The position numbers and the translations under genes were made by a program. The notes below the pieces were generated by a model that saw only the letters and a program-made list of their open reading frames with translations, searched no databases and was not told the origin of the DNA. A stretch of 64,000 nucleotides of DNA. Source: Owenia fusiformis. Its lineage: Eukaryota > Annelida > Polychaeta > Sabellida > Oweniidae. This document shows positions 45,442 to 57,742 of the stretch, piece by piece (the stretch's first letter is position 1; each line of letters starts with the position of its first letter). The stretch spans positions 21,858,477 through 21,922,476 of the forward strand of contig CAIIXF020000004.1 in NCBI GenBank assembly GCA_903813345.2, given 5' to 3'.

Positions 45442-46009
45442 GGATGGGTATCAATATGATGAACTGAATTCAACAATGTTTTTCTCTTAAACCAATTATT
45501 GAAAACATTCTGTAAAAAAACACAGTTCTTTATGTTATGTTGACTGATTGGCAACAATTAAATGCGAAAATTATTTATATATATTTTATATAACTGTCTT
45601 TGTTAACATATTTTGTTTTTTAGTGCAATTGTTTTTTTTGTTCCTTTCTACAAATTTTTGAGAATGAAACAAAATGTGTTTCCGAACCATATTGGAACAA
45701 AATAGCATGTACAACATTTTCTTAGACCTCTTGATATTATAGTTATACAAGGAAATTTCTAAATAGAAATGAGGTTCAGATAGATGTTTCACTTCATTCC
45801 GAAAATATGATACCAAGAACAAAAGAAATGGATGATGTGTTTTCTTAAACAATGAAGAGAAAAGTATAAATATATACATATTTCAAATTATAATGTTACC
45901 ATCTAAATGATGACCATTAAATTGACAATGAGTAAAATTTTCAGAATGTTTTTATGACTGGTTTAAGAGAAACGCGGGTTCAAAAAGTTAACTATACCGA
46001 TACCACTCC
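45442..46009. mobile_element. Foldback element M1, inverted copy (568 bp)
   Basis: Starts GGATGGGTATCAATATGATG and ends TATACCGATACCACTCC. Its sequence is the reverse complement of the M1 copy at 8914-9613, with an internal deletion. Confidence 0.7.
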
Positions 46010-46206
46010 TTTCATTTGTGATGTCATCAATTTATGATGTGAGGTCACTTTGGTAATTTATTATCCTTCAATATTATTCACTATTTATTAACCCACGGAA
46101 AGAAGTTCACAGGGCATATAGGAAAGCCGTCCATCTGTTCTTCCAACTGTCCGGGCAATAACTCAAATGATGGATTTGATTCTAATGTTATAGGCATATG
46201 CCTTAT

Positions 46207-47846
46207 CACGGTGTCCAACCTAAACGTTCTTGCATGCACGATGGAAAGTTTCATTACTTAAACTAAACAAAGAAATGCTCCGGAGTAGGACAACTGGTGG
46301 GCGGGAATGATGAGCTGTCTGACGATTTCCCCAATAATGGGAATAAGAGGCATAACTTACTTATTTCGAGTATACCATTCGATGGGTGTGATATTCATGT
46401 TGTACTTGGCTGGCTGTTGACATTTGAAGCAATTGGGAAGAGCTGTACGAAGCAGAATAGTTATGGAAATTCAAGTATTTGTCATTCTACCGGTCAAAAC
46501 CCCTTTCGTCGAGACATGTGATTAGATGAGCCAAGATAAGATCACTAATGTATATTTTGGTCAAATTTCAATGCTTCAACACACCATACAGGGTGTCAAA
46601 TGGCGTTGTGCCCCCTATCCCCAGCATAAACTAGAAGAGGTACACATGCATACTATATACCATTGGAAAGAGCATTTAATTGTTCTTAAAGTGTGAAAAG
46701 ATGAAGATGGATGATAGAAAATAAAACATAATTTGAACCAACTTTTAAAAGAGAGTTTGACCATCCCCCGCTGCTTTAAACGGATGCCAGTCAGGCTGGA
46801 TATCGAGTTAAAAGGGCATTGAAAAGAGCAATGTCTTGAGCAGAGATCACAATACTTTTTGAGGTTCTCCTGGAGGGTATCTATGGAATATCTGTTCTCT
46901 ACAGCTTGAGCTTCCATAAGTAGCTCTGTTTTATCCATTAATATAGGCTCAATTTGAACTGAAGCATTTAAGTCAGAGTTGTTGCTCGGGTATTCACCAA
47001 TACCAAAAAGGTCTATGCAGGAATTTTTAAAAATCAATAAAAATAGCACTATACCGGTGCATTTCAAATGCTTATGAAACTTTGTAGCAATATCTGACCC
47101 TGGTCATCTAGGATTCATTTTATCCAGAATTGAATGCTCTTTCTAATGATATATATAATGTATGTGTATTTCTCCTAGTTAATGCTGTGGAAGGGGGGCA
47201 CAACGCCATTTGACACCCTGTACATTATCGTAATAGTGATTTGATGACCAAAAATCCAGTCTTAAAAATGATGACTTTCTCATATTCCAGAAACGCTCCG
47301 ATCTGGTTAACACAGTGAACTTGAAACGCTGCGGTAGTCTAGATCTGTTTAGGAAATATATAGCTTGACTTTCTGTTTTAGGAAAAGAAAAAAAAGATCT
47401 ATTATACCCCTTGGCATCAAAAGAAGAAAGATTAAACTTTTCTTTTTTTTCAATAGTTATGTTTTAGCACACTTGTAGGCATGACATCATCTAATGTAGG
47501 CTTATTAGCCAGCTACCGTAGTTGCACGTTTAGCACCACCAGGTTAGAACATTTCAATTTGCCTAACAAGTACAACACGTTTTTGAGAGATAGATTCGAT
47601 TCTTAACTCTTCTCTAATAATCTGAAAATTACATGAAAACAAAATGGTAAGAGCGTTTCTAAAATTGTGTCGTAAATCAACGGAGCGTTCCGAGGAAAAC
47701 AAGCGATTTCTCGAGAACAGGTAATTGATTTAGACTGGGATTGTAGGAAATCTTCATTAGCCACCATTTTATTTTGCTCCGCAGTGTTTCGAAGGAAATG
47801 AAACGCTCCGTCGTGCATGTGTCGAGCATTTGGGTTGGACACCGTG
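46207..47846. mobile_element. DNA transposon with CACGGTG ends and 5-bp target duplication
   Basis: Ends CACGGTGTCCAACCTAAACG and the complement of CACGGTGTCCAACCCAAATG. The inverted arms are about 50 bp, flanked by CTTAT (46202-46206 and 47847-47851). The sister element at 60074 has no insertion at the equivalent place. A CAC-initial terminus with 5-bp duplication resembles Transib/RAG-type elements. No transposase is recognisable, so this assignment is tentative. Confidence 0.75.
46589..47220. mobile_element. Mariner-like miniature element, 632 bp, inner layer
   Basis: Terminal inverted repeats CAGGGTGTCAAATGGCGTTG, about 30 bp long, are flanked by TA on both sides. It is inserted in the CACGGTG element. 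A 150-codon minus-strand frame (46615-47067) lies inside; I see no transposase motif in it. Confidence 0.75.
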
Positions 47847-48753
47847 CTTATGAGTGTAGGATCTCTGCCCGAGAAGGAATTTTCAATATGGCCGCTCAAT
47901 TCAAAATGGCCACCATTTTTCGTAAAAACCAGTGGACGGATTAGATTCCAATTTTATATGCTGATGCCTAGGGACAAACGAGCTTTTATATAAGAAGAGA
48001 TTTTAAAGATGGCTGCTGATTTTCAAAATGGCTGCCATTTTTCGCAAGAAAACGTAATCTTTGATAACTAGAATACCAGTGAACGGATTTCATGCTAATT
48101 TCATATGTCGATGCCTAGATACACAGTTGCTCTGTTTGATAAAGAATTTTCAGGATTACTGCTGAATTTCAAAATGGCCGCCATTTTTTTGTTACAAAAT
48201 GTAATATTTGATAACCCAAAAAACAGTGAATTGATTTAGTTTAAATTTTATATGCTGAAGCCAAGGGACACTGTAGCTCTGTTTGAGAAAGAATTTTCAA
48301 GATGGCTCCTGATTGAATTGCCACCTTTTGTTCGTTAAAAAAAACGTAATATTTGATAATCCAAAAATCAATGAATGGATTTAGTTCAAATTTCATATGC
48401 TAAAGCCAAGAGACACTGGAGCTCTGTTCGATGGCTTCTGAATTTCGAAACAGCCACCATCTTTTCTAAAAAACGTAATGTTTGATAACTCAAATACCAG
48501 TAAACGGATTTGGTTTAAATTTTAGAAGCTGATATATACTCTGTTCAAGATGAAATTTTCAAGATAGCCACTAATTATCAAAATGTGTTTTGTTCGGTGG
48601 GATTTGCTACTCTGTGGAGTTGCTGTTTTCTATTTTTTTAAATTATCTTGCACATTCATTTGCCAATGGAGTTAATGACATTTTACTATAGGACTTCTAT
48701 TATATTATTATAATATCTTGTCAATAAAGTAGATTGAAAAAAGCAAAGCATAC

Positions 48754-49008
48754 CTGATGTTCATTATCATGTGTTTTTGTGTCTTCAGATGTCATATTGT
48801 CATTATTAAGTCCACATGTTTCAGCATTCTTTTTGGATTCACATACAGTGTCATTTCCCACAAGTTCCTGCTTTGATACGTTCCCTGGCATATCAACAGA
48901 AGTTTCAGCAATTAAATGTTTTTTGTTTTCCTGAAACTGTATTCTGTATTGGCCAGATGTTGAAGTGTCATTTCCCACCAGTCCCATCTTTGATACGTTT
49001 CCTGACAT
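48754..49008 (-). CDS. Probable upstream coding exon of the DEG/ENaC gene
   Basis: An open minus-strand block that ends ...DNEHQ at CAG/GTATGC, a good donor in phase 0. The main channel exon at 41713 also starts in phase 0, so the join would read NEHQ-VCQNAQ. The block is acidic and polar like the channel N-terminus. It contains a 117-bp tandem duplication (SVDMxGNVSKxxLVGNDT twice). The first ATG after the last upstream stop is at 49008, but an acceptor-like TTTCAG 24 bases earlier means the true start may be in yet another exon. The implied intron is 7 kb and full of mobile elements. It is not adjacent to the paralogue's own 5' end. Confidence 0.55.
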
Positions 49009-49506
49009 ATCAACAGAAGTTTCACCAATTTCCTGAAATTGTATTCTGTATGGGCCATGATGCCAGTTCTGTCACAGTGTTTTATGAACAGTTGTCTCCA
49101 ATCTACATTGCTGTATCAGTTCAAGTATGTGTTTTGTATTAATTTGTAAAGCCGTGTTGAGTTTTCTCAAAATATGAAGCAAAAATGACACTGGAATATG
49201 CAGTGCCTCTTATTATTATTTTCAAACCTATGTTGCTCATCTGTGATTGATTAAATGCAGATCACATGAATATTCTGTAATATTTCCCTCAGTGATGATA
49301 ACTCTACACTAACATATATTTTCATTATCTACAAAGAAGCCCCTGGATGAACATTATTTCAGCTGATATTCCTCTTGAAATGTGGTGTATCTAAATAATA
49401 TATAAGGGTCACTCCCTTTAAAGAAGCTTTGGACTGAATTTACACTTCTTAATGCTGAGATTGATTTTGTCGTGTTCAAAATATATTGTACAACATTTGT
49501 GATAAA

Positions 49507-52479
49507 TTATCTTCTACACATGAATTTGCAAGAAACAAACACTATTGAGAGTAAAGTATACACTAGCTCCACAAGAGACACTGCTGACATGCCAGCATAC
49601 ATCCCAATGATTCCCCCAAAGTCAGACAACCACTTGTTAAATGGGTAACTTGGCTCTTCCGCAATTGTATTGACAGTTAAGGACTGATAGTATATGTTAA
49701 CTTTCAAAAAGTTTGTCTCAATGATCTTGTTAAGAACTTGGTATTTTTTAATTGTTGAATCACCATTTTGATCTGAATTATAAATACAGTCAACGTATGG
49801 TGACCCATCTTTCCAGAACCTATAACGACTATGTTTTTGCAATGTTGAATTAGGATTTGAAACTTTACATAGCTTACGTCCTTTTCCAGTTTTACTTATT
49901 TCATGAAACCAACTGTTCTTATCGTTTTCATCTAGTAATGGGGATATTTTGGGTTGTCTCCTCAAGAACCTGATAAAGTTTCTGCGATTGATACCTTTAT
50001 AGTATTTTTCATTCGGCCATGGTACTGCATGTATTAGTGGTATAAAGACTTTACTAGTACACTGCCTTTTACAGCCACAGGTTTTTTTCCCAATGAAAAC
50101 ATTTTTTTCACATCTCTTTCACAATTGATAATATGCACCATTTCAATAAAATCATTCCAATCAACACCCTCTGGCCAATAATCCGTGATACCAAGATATA
50201 TTTTTTCCTTATTCTTTTCCCATAAAATGCTTATCTTTTGATAGCAGTATTTGGTTTTGGTTTTGTTTATATTTGAAAGAATTGGTGCCAAGCGAGTCAT
50301 ACATTCACAGGTTTCTATCATGTATTTTTGCAGACATTGCTTGAGGCACAAATCTATTGTGTATATGAATGATGTGTTCTTCTTGTAGTCTTCATTGGTA
50401 CAATGTCCATATGGTGGCTCAAGCAAAGTACGAACATCTTGTGAAAGACCAATTGTTGTGAATTTTCCTGGTGAAAGGTCTATGCCTTCATTGTCAAGAT
50501 CAGGCAGTGTGCCATGGGAATGAATTCACAATCTTATCCCATCACTTGCTTTGGTATATTTACTAGAAAATAGATTCGGAGTATTATACATAACCTGAAT
50601 CTTCTTATCTCGGAATTCTTCCAATGGAGAGTAATCATTTAGAAATAAAATAAGTGTTAATCCAGAGTGTGGCCCTATTTGTCTCACCATATATCTTTCC
50701 ATTGAGTAAGTTTGAAATATGTAACAGTTGCCATAATTATCAAGTGATACTCTTGTAAAATCGCTTTCATTGCATATTTCTCCATTGAAGCGGCATGCTA
50801 GAAATATATCGCTTGTCTTGAGATGATATAAGTCACGTTGAATATCCAAGTATTTCTCATAGGTCCTTATTCTGTTCAGAACTGGTTCAAGTAAATGATT
50901 TTTTGTAGTTTCATTTTCATTCCATGGATATGAAAGATACTATTTTCCATAGCTGCTTCTAAATCAAAATTATCATTCTCGTCAAAATAACATGACAGGC
51001 ACTATTGGACAAAGGGTAACTGAAGGAAATGTAATCACTTCCTCTCTGTTGTACAGAGAATCTTCACTTGGGAAAGTAAGAAATCTGGTAGTAATATCGT
51101 GACTTCTATGACTATAATACTTAAAACACCTAATGCTATCAAGAACCAAACCATCCTTCCAACCACAGATTTGACATTGCGTATCTTGAGGAAACAATGA
51201 ATGGATGTTATGTTTGCAAATTAGATAGCATGTTCCTAAGCCTGTTATTCATCTCTTATAAGCCAACTCCTATTGACTTGCCTTTATTCGTTTCTTTAAT
51301 ATCAGTTACATCATCATTAATTACTATTTGTCCATATCCATCATTCTCTTCATTTGTAACAGAGTTCGTAATTGCTGTTGTGTCATCTAATGGTTCAACA
51401 TTGATTGTATTATGGTCATCTTCATCATGTACGATGGTTCCACATCTCCTGTCATTCTCTTCATTTGTAACAGAGTTCGTAATTGCTTTTGTGTCATCTA
51501 ATGGTTCAACATTGATTGTATTATGGTCATCTTCATCATGTACGATGGTTCCACATCTCCTGTCATTCTCTTCATTTGTAACAGAGTTTGTAATTGCTGT
51601 TGTGTCATCTAATGGTTCAACATTGATTGTATTATGGTCATCTTCATCATGTACGATGGTTCCACATCTCCTGCCATTCTCTTCATTTGTAACAGAGTTC
51701 GTAATTGCTGTTGTGTCATCTAATGGTTCAACATTGATTGTATTATGGTCATCTTCATCATTTACGTTGGTTCCACATCTCCTGTCATTCTCTTCATTTG
51801 TAACATAGTTCGTAATTGCTTTTGTGTCATCTAATGGTTCAACATTGATTGTGTTATGGTCATCTTCATCATTTACGATGGTTCCACATCTCCTGCCATT
51901 CTCTTCATTTGTAACAGAGTTTGTAATTGCTGTTGTGTCATCTAATGGTTCAACATTGATTGTATTATGGTCATCTTCATCATGTACGATGGTTCCACAT
52001 CTGTCATTCTCATCATTTGTTACAGAGTTCATAATTGCTTTTGTGTCATCTGATGGTTCAACATTGATTGTATTATGGTCATCTTCATCATTTACGATGG
52101 TTCCACATCTCCTGTCATTCTCTTCATTTGTTACAGAGTTTGTAATTGCTGTTGTGTCATCTGATGGTTCAACATTGATTGTATTATGGTCATCTTCATC
52201 ATTTACGATGCTTCCACATCTCCTGCCATTCTCATCATTTGTAACAGAGTTTGTAATTGCTTTTGTGTCATCTAATGGTTCAACATTGATTGTATTATGG
52301 TCATCTTCATCATGTACGATGGTTCCACATCTCCTGTCTTTCTCATCATTTGTAACTGGATTTGTATCATCTGGTGTTTCAACATTGACTTTTGTTCTTT
52401 CATTACTGATTTCAATTACCTCAGTAAATATGTGTGCTGGAACAGTATCTTCTTTTCCTGGTTGAGCATTTCCACACAC
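49507..52479 (-). pseudogene. DEG/ENaC channel paralogue, frameshifted
   Basis: Clearly homologous to 39614-41713 along its whole length, including the near-identical TM2 end (GMSAVSLVELVYTLLS). It is broken by TAA at 51256-51258 before TM1, and by one-base deletions near 51215 and 51095. TGA at 50526-50528 replaces a Gly codon, and a one-base deletion near 50085 breaks the Cys-rich loop. The first 1.2 kb (51259-52479) is still fully open. There a 37-residue acidic unit (NDEDDHNTINVEP with DDTTAITNSVTNEEN) is repeated about ten times, against about two in the sister gene. Like its sister it begins with GTG after a CTCCAG acceptor; the upstream exon was not found. One Cys of the ASC signature is also lost (CECM for CGCM changes spacing only; the Cys pair remains). 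Confidence 0.85.
51300..52380 (-). repeat. 111-bp coding tandem repeat (37-residue acidic unit)
   Basis: Nine full units and a partial tenth encode DDTTAITNSVTNEENDRRCG plus TIVHDEDDHNTINVEPL. The frame is kept throughout except for one unit that lacks a single Arg codon. Each unit contains one Cys. Confidence 0.9.
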
Positions 52480-53570
52480 CTGGAGTTAACATTGAGATTG
52501 ATTGTTATTACTGATCCACAACAGGATGTTAAAAATGGATCCTCAGTGGTGTTGAGGTCAGTTATTGGACTATTTTGCACCATTGTATGTTAATTGTAAA
52601 AGTTGTTAAGATGTTTCAACTAAGTAAATGAATAAAGCAAAAGCAGTTAAGAAAGATCACATAGCAATGATGTCTATTCACGGTGTACCATCGAATAATT
52701 TTGGCAACGTACCGGAGAACGACATTTTACTAAGAAATGGCAATAATTTAGCACAATATATTTTTTAACTAGAGTTCTATTTTGATTTTGACAAAAGTAA
52801 GTATTCCATGCAATAACTATTACATTCATGAGTTTGTAGGAATTCTGTTGGAACCCAGTTCTGATCAAGTACGAAGTTATTGAAATCGGCGCAGACGGAC
52901 TTTACTCCGAAAGATGGTTTTTCGATTATAACTTTTCACAAGTATAGACTTTTGAAAAAAGTACAGAATAGTCCTTATACTTTTGAATAATTCTGTTATT
53001 TCTGATTCACACGACTCTGATTTGTTTAATTAAAAAAAAGTTTTAAAAATATTACTTAGGAACGTAACCGGAGCTGGGAACGTAACCGGAGCAGATCAGT
53101 TGAATTATTTAATCAAAAAAAAAAGATTTAAAGCACATATACTAATTTAAAAACATACGGGATTGTTCGAATGCATATTTATTAATATATATGCTTTAAA
53201 TCATATATTTTATTTTTTTAAATTATTGCACTGCAGTATTCCACTGCAGTATTAAAATGTGTTTATAAACATCTAGAACTGTCCTAAGGTAACAGTTTGT
53301 TTAAATGAGCAAAAATGACACTGGGATATGTGACTGCCTCTTTTCATTATTTTTCTTACTCATGCTGCCCTGGCCCAATCTGTGATTGGTTAAATACAGG
53401 TCACATTTAATCCTGAAATTACTGAGATCGATTACTGATTACTGATTTGCATGCTTAAATCTGTCAATACTTTTTGCTCCTAATCCTTATACAGTTAATT
53501 GGTTTGATAAAAAAGACTTTCCAAATACAGTTATCAGATTAAGTAAATCCTGTTGCAGTCACAGAGTTCA
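52480..53570. other. No gene seen; small inverted repeats
   Basis: AT-rich sequence with GAACGTAACCGGAGC twice (about 53060-53095) and an inverted pair TTTAAAGCACATATAC/ATATATGCTTTAAA (53129-53203), possibly a miniature element. No exon is supported. Confidence 0.45.
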
Positions 53571-56300
53571 TATCAAACCTGTCATACAGGCCCACATTTA
53601 CAAGATTAGTCTTCCTACTTGACTAATACCTTACTTTAACTATTGTTGTTGAGTGTATCAGACCCATATTTCCAAGATTAGTCTTCCTACTTGACTAATA
53701 CCTTAATTTAACTATTGTTGTTGAGTGTATCAGGCCCACATTTCCAAGATTAGTCTTCCTACTTGACTAATACCTTACTTTAACTATTGTTGTTGAGTAT
53801 CAGACCTACATTTCCAAGATTAGTCTTCCTACTTGACTAATACCTTACTTTAACTATTGTTGTTGAGTGTATCAGGCCCACATTTCCAAGATTAGTCTTC
53901 CTACTTGACTAATACCTTACTTTAACTATTGTTGTTGAGTGTATCAGACCCACATTTCCAAGATTAGTCTTCCTACTTGACTAATACCTTACTTTAACTA
54001 TTGTTGTTGAGTGTATCAGGCCCATAGTTCCAAGATTATTCTTCCTACTTGACTAATACCTTACTTTAACTATTGTTGTTGAGTGTATCAGGCCGATAGT
54101 TCCAAGATTAGTCTTCCTACTTGACTAATACCTTACTTTAACTATTGTTGTTGAGTGTATCAGGCTGTTAGTTCCAAGATTAGTCTTCCTACTTGACTAA
54201 TACCTTACTTTAAGTATTGTTGTTGAGTGTATCAGACCCATATTTCCAAGATTAGTCTTCCTACTTGACTAATACCTTACTTTAACTATTGTTGTTGAGT
54301 GTATCAGACCGATAGTTCCAAGATTAATCTTCCTACTTGACTAATACCTTACTTTAACTATTGTTGTTGAGTGTATCAGGCCGATAGTTCCAAGATTAGT
54401 CTTCCTACTTGACTAATACCTTACTTTAACTATTGTTGAGTGTATCAGGTCCATAATTCCAAGATTAGTCTTCCTACTGGACTAATACCTTACTTTAACT
54501 ATTGTTGTTGAGCATCAAGCCCATATTTCCAAGATTATTCTTCCTACTTGACTAATACCTTACTTTAACTATTGTTGTTGAGTGTATCAGGCCCACATTT
54601 ACAAGATTATTCTTCCTACTTGACTAATACCTTACTTTAACTATTGTTGTTGAGTGTATCAGGCCCATATTTCCAAGATTATTCTTCCTACTTGACTAAT
54701 ACATTACTTCAACTGTGTTAACTTTGTTGGATGATGCTATTTACAGACATATTTGGCTGTTCCAAGCAACCCCCTTTCATTTTATACCGGATTTTGGTCT
54801 TTAATACCTTACATCTACTATGTTAGGTGAGTGTATCAGACCCATATTTCCAAGATTATTCTTCCCACTTGACTAATACCTTTCTTTAACTATGTTAGGT
54901 GAGTGTATCAGGCCCACATTTCCAAGATTATTCTTCCTGCTTGACTAATACTTTACTTGAACTATTGTTGTTGAGTGTATCAGACCCATATTTCCAAGAT
55001 TATTCTTCCCACTTGACTAATACCTTTCTTTAACTATGTTAGGTGAGTGTATCAGCCCCATTTTCAAGATTATTCTTCCTACTTGACTAATACCTTACAT
55101 TTACTTTTGTAGGTGAGTGTATCAGCCCCATTTTCAAGATTAGTCTTCCTACTTGACTAATACCTTACTTTAACTATGTTAGGTGAGTGTATCCAAGATT
55201 ATTCTTCCTGCTTGACTAATACCTTACATTTACCATTGTAGGTGAGTGTATCAGATTCATATTACCCAGTTAATACCTTACATTTACTTTTGTAGGTGAG
55301 TGTATCAGGCCCACATTTCCAAGATTATTCTTCCTGCTTGACTAATACCTTACTTTAACTATTGTTGTTGATTGTATCAGGCCCATATTTCCAAGATTAT
55401 TCTTCCTACTTGACTAATACATTACTTCAACTATGTTAGGTGAGTGTATCCAAGATTATTCTTCCTGCTTGACTAATACCTTACATTTACCATTGTAGGT
55501 GAGTGTATCAGATCCATATTACCCAGTTAATACCTTACATCTACTATGTTAGGTGAGTGTATCAGGCCCACATTTCCAAGATTATTCTTCCTGCTTGACT
55601 AATACCTTACTTTAACTATGTTAGGTGAGTGTATCCAAGATTATTCTTCCTGCTTGACTAATACCTTACATTTACCATTGTAGGTGAGTGTATCAGATTC
55701 ATATTACCCCAATTAAAAAATAAAACTAATTACCAACTTATTACCAACTAATTTACAACTAATTATCAACAATTCTGCTGGCAATTGGAATTAAAGTTAA
55801 GCGTTAATTAAAACAATGATAATTATGGCCTAATTATCAGTAGCAAGTTCAACGTAAATTAACTTACAAATGCTGATTTATGATTTTTGGTTGATAATTA
55901 AGATATGAAATGTTTGAGGGTGATAGTAAGTGGTAAATTAAAACGTTTTTGTTCTGAAGTAGATTATTGGTTGATAGTTAACATTAGGTGAGTGTATCCA
56001 AGATTATTCTTCCTGCTTGACTAATACCTTACATTTACCATTGTAGGTGAGTGTATCAGATCCATATTACCCAGTTAATACCTTACATTTACTTTTGTAG
56101 GTGAGTGTATCAGGCCCACATTTCCAAGATTATTCTTCCTGCTTGACTAATACCTTACTTTAACTATGTTAGGTGAGTGTATCCAAGATTATTCTTCCTG
56201 CTTGACTAATACCTTACATTTACCATTGTAGGTGAGTGTATCAGATCCATATTACCCAGTTAATACCTTACATTTACTTTTGTAGGTGAGTGTATCAGAT
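53571..56300 (+). repeat. 72-bp minisatellite ending in a splice acceptor
   Basis: About 35 units, broken by unrelated sequence at 54715-54800 and 55710-55980. The common unit runs CAAGATTAGTCTTCCTACTT, GACTAATACCTTACTTTAAC, TATTGTTGTTGAGTGTATCAG and a CCCACATTTC tail. Towards the right many units carry TTTTGTAGGTGAGTGTATCAG or a close variant, which in the last unit is the acceptor and first bases of the exon at 56286. Confidence 0.9.
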
Positions 56301-56375
56301 CCCAGGTTGATTGCAGTTGAGTCACAATATCTGGAACCAGAATTCATCAGCCGCGGTGTGTCTACTAGCATGTTG
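56286..56375 (+). CDS. Internal exon of plus-strand gene (CatSper accessory-like?)
   Basis: A 90-bp exon after TTACTTTTGTAG and before GTGAGG, open in phase 0 to 0. Its 30 residues include VSDPRLIAVESQYLEPEFIS. The next candidate exon (57663) starts in phase 0. The acceptor and first bases are the last unit of the 72-bp minisatellite. The last bases and the donor (GTGTCTACTAGCATGTTG/GTGAGG) are the seed of the 69-bp minisatellite at 57034. Together with the following three exons it gives a continuous protein; see 62427-62479 for the family guess. Confidence 0.6.
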
Positions 56376-56387
56376 GTGAGGTTAATA

Positions 56388-57033
56388 TTAAACAAATACT
56401 GGATGATCAGGAGCTGGATATGGCAGAATACCTATTCGAGAAAAAATATTGGGCAAGGCGGCAGCCGAGCCTAATATTTTTTCGAGGATAGGTATTCTGG
56501 CCATATCCAGCTCCTGATCATCCAGTATTTGTTTTATTATGCACCTCCCAATCAAAGTTAAGTGGAGTACTTACTGGAGTACAGGCTTAAACTGTCGTTT
56601 AGTTGACATTATTTTGACATTTATTTATTTTTTCTTTCAAAACTCAGACGACTTCCGGCCAGTTTATTCGCTACACTGGACAAAAATATTTGCCCCAGGG
56701 ATTTAATTTTTATTTATTCGAGACGTTCTTGAAGAATTATATGTAACTTTTGAATGATAAGAGTAATTGTGATTGATTAAGTGCATTTTTTCTTCTATTT
56801 TCCGCCAGTTTCAGATGTAAGCTTTTTAAGTAGTACTCCAGTTATTAAGAAATAAAACTCTGAAGTGGGAATGTTGCAAAAACATTGAAAAAAATATCCA
56901 ACCCTTTTTCTCGAAAGGGTCAGATATTAAAAAAATATCCGGCAGTTTTCAGAAAAGAGCAGAGTATTGCCAAATTACAAGCAACTAAGAACCAATCAGA
57001 TTTGAGTATTTTAATGAGGTGCATAATAATAAA
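56388..57033. mobile_element. Insertion with palindromic left end
   Basis: It separates the exon donor from the minisatellite that derives from it. The left end is a near-perfect palindrome (56391-56533) with arms AACAAATACTGGATGATCAG and centre GGGCAAGGCGGCAGCCGAGCC. TTTTATTATGCACCTC just inside it pairs with GAGGTGCATAATAATAAAA at the right end. Confidence 0.6.
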
Positions 57034-57391
57034 ACATATATCTGAGACACATAAACATGATTATATAAGTGTCCACAAGCATGTTGGTGAGGTTAATATT
57101 AAACATATATCTGAGACACATAAACATGATTATGTAAGTGTCCACAAGCATGTTGGTGAGGTTAATATTAAACATATATCTGAGACACATAAACATGATT
57201 ATGTAAGTGTCCACAAGCATGTTGGTGAGGTTAATATTAAACATATATCTGAGACACATAAACATGATTATGTAAGTGTCCACAAGCATGTTGGTGAGGT
57301 TAATATTAAACATTCATCTGAGACACATAAACATGATTATGTAAGTGTACACAAACATGTTGGTGAGGTTAATATTAAAACATATATCTGA
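57034..57391 (+). repeat. 69-bp minisatellite carrying a splice donor
   Basis: Five units of 69 bp contain GTCCACAAGCATGTTGGTGAGG and TAATATTAAACATATATCTG. They correspond to the 3' end and donor of the exon at 56286-56375 (GTCTACTAGCATGTTGGTGAGG). Being a multiple of three, the array is open as a 23-residue repeat (ISETHKHDYVSVHKHVGEV), which I take as chance rather than coding. Confidence 0.85.
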
Positions 57392-57662
57392 GACATTTCA
57401 TGATTTATCTTGCTTCAATGAACTAACTGTTTTGAGGAAATAATAAATCGAAAAATGAAAAAGTTGTTTTGTAATGTTTTTATGATTAAGGAGACATATA
57501 GAAAAAATAAATAAAAATCATAAATATACACATAATGTTATGTCTTCAAAACAGAGGGGTCAGACCATATTTGAAAGAGGGGTGATGATGTTTCTCTCTG
57601 AGTGTTTTTACTTGTATAAGATCAACTCGAAAACAATCGTTTAAAAAATCTCTGATTTTCAG

Positions 57663-57712
57663 AATACCACGGTAAAGCAGCGACAGTTAGAGCGTCATAG
57701 CGATGAACCAGG
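57663..57712 (+). CDS. Internal exon of plus-strand gene
   Basis: A 50-bp block between AAAATCTCTGATTTTCAG and GTGAGA, open in phase 0 (16 codons plus two bases), encoding NTTVKQRQLERHSDEP. Phase matches the exon before it (56286-56375, ends phase 0). It also matches the exon after it (59465, needs two pending bases), giving ...EPG-FKVTG.... Short, so confidence rests mainly on the phase chain. Confidence 0.5.
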
Positions 57713-57742
57713 GTGAGAAAGATATGAATATCGGTTGATAAT

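Larger units (their letters stand above)
46092..48631. mobile_element. GTCCG-type repeat element, outer layer of a nest
   Basis: Left edge CCCACGGAAAGAAGTTCAC and GTCCGGGCAATAACTCAAA; right edge GGTGGGATTTGCTACTCTGT. These match the element at 60074-61220. The right part holds five degenerate units of about 110-140 bp with TCAAAATGGCCGCCATTTTT. The left part is split by the insertion at 46207-47846. Confidence 0.65.

Noticed and set aside
46615-47067. 150-codon minus-strand frame with a hydrophobic N-terminus
   Set aside because: It lies wholly within a 632-bp mariner-like miniature element and uses part of its terminal repeat; no conserved domain is visible.
49092-49124. Possible 33-bp plus-strand exon (LSPIYIAVSVQ) between AACAG and GTATGT
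   Set aside because: Too short, with a weak polypyrimidine tract, and just upstream of an exon on the other strand; phase support is absent.
56885-57391. 168-codon frame with a 23-residue repeat
   Set aside because: It is open only because the 69-bp minisatellite is a multiple of three. The unit derives from an exon edge plus intron, and no acceptor precedes it.
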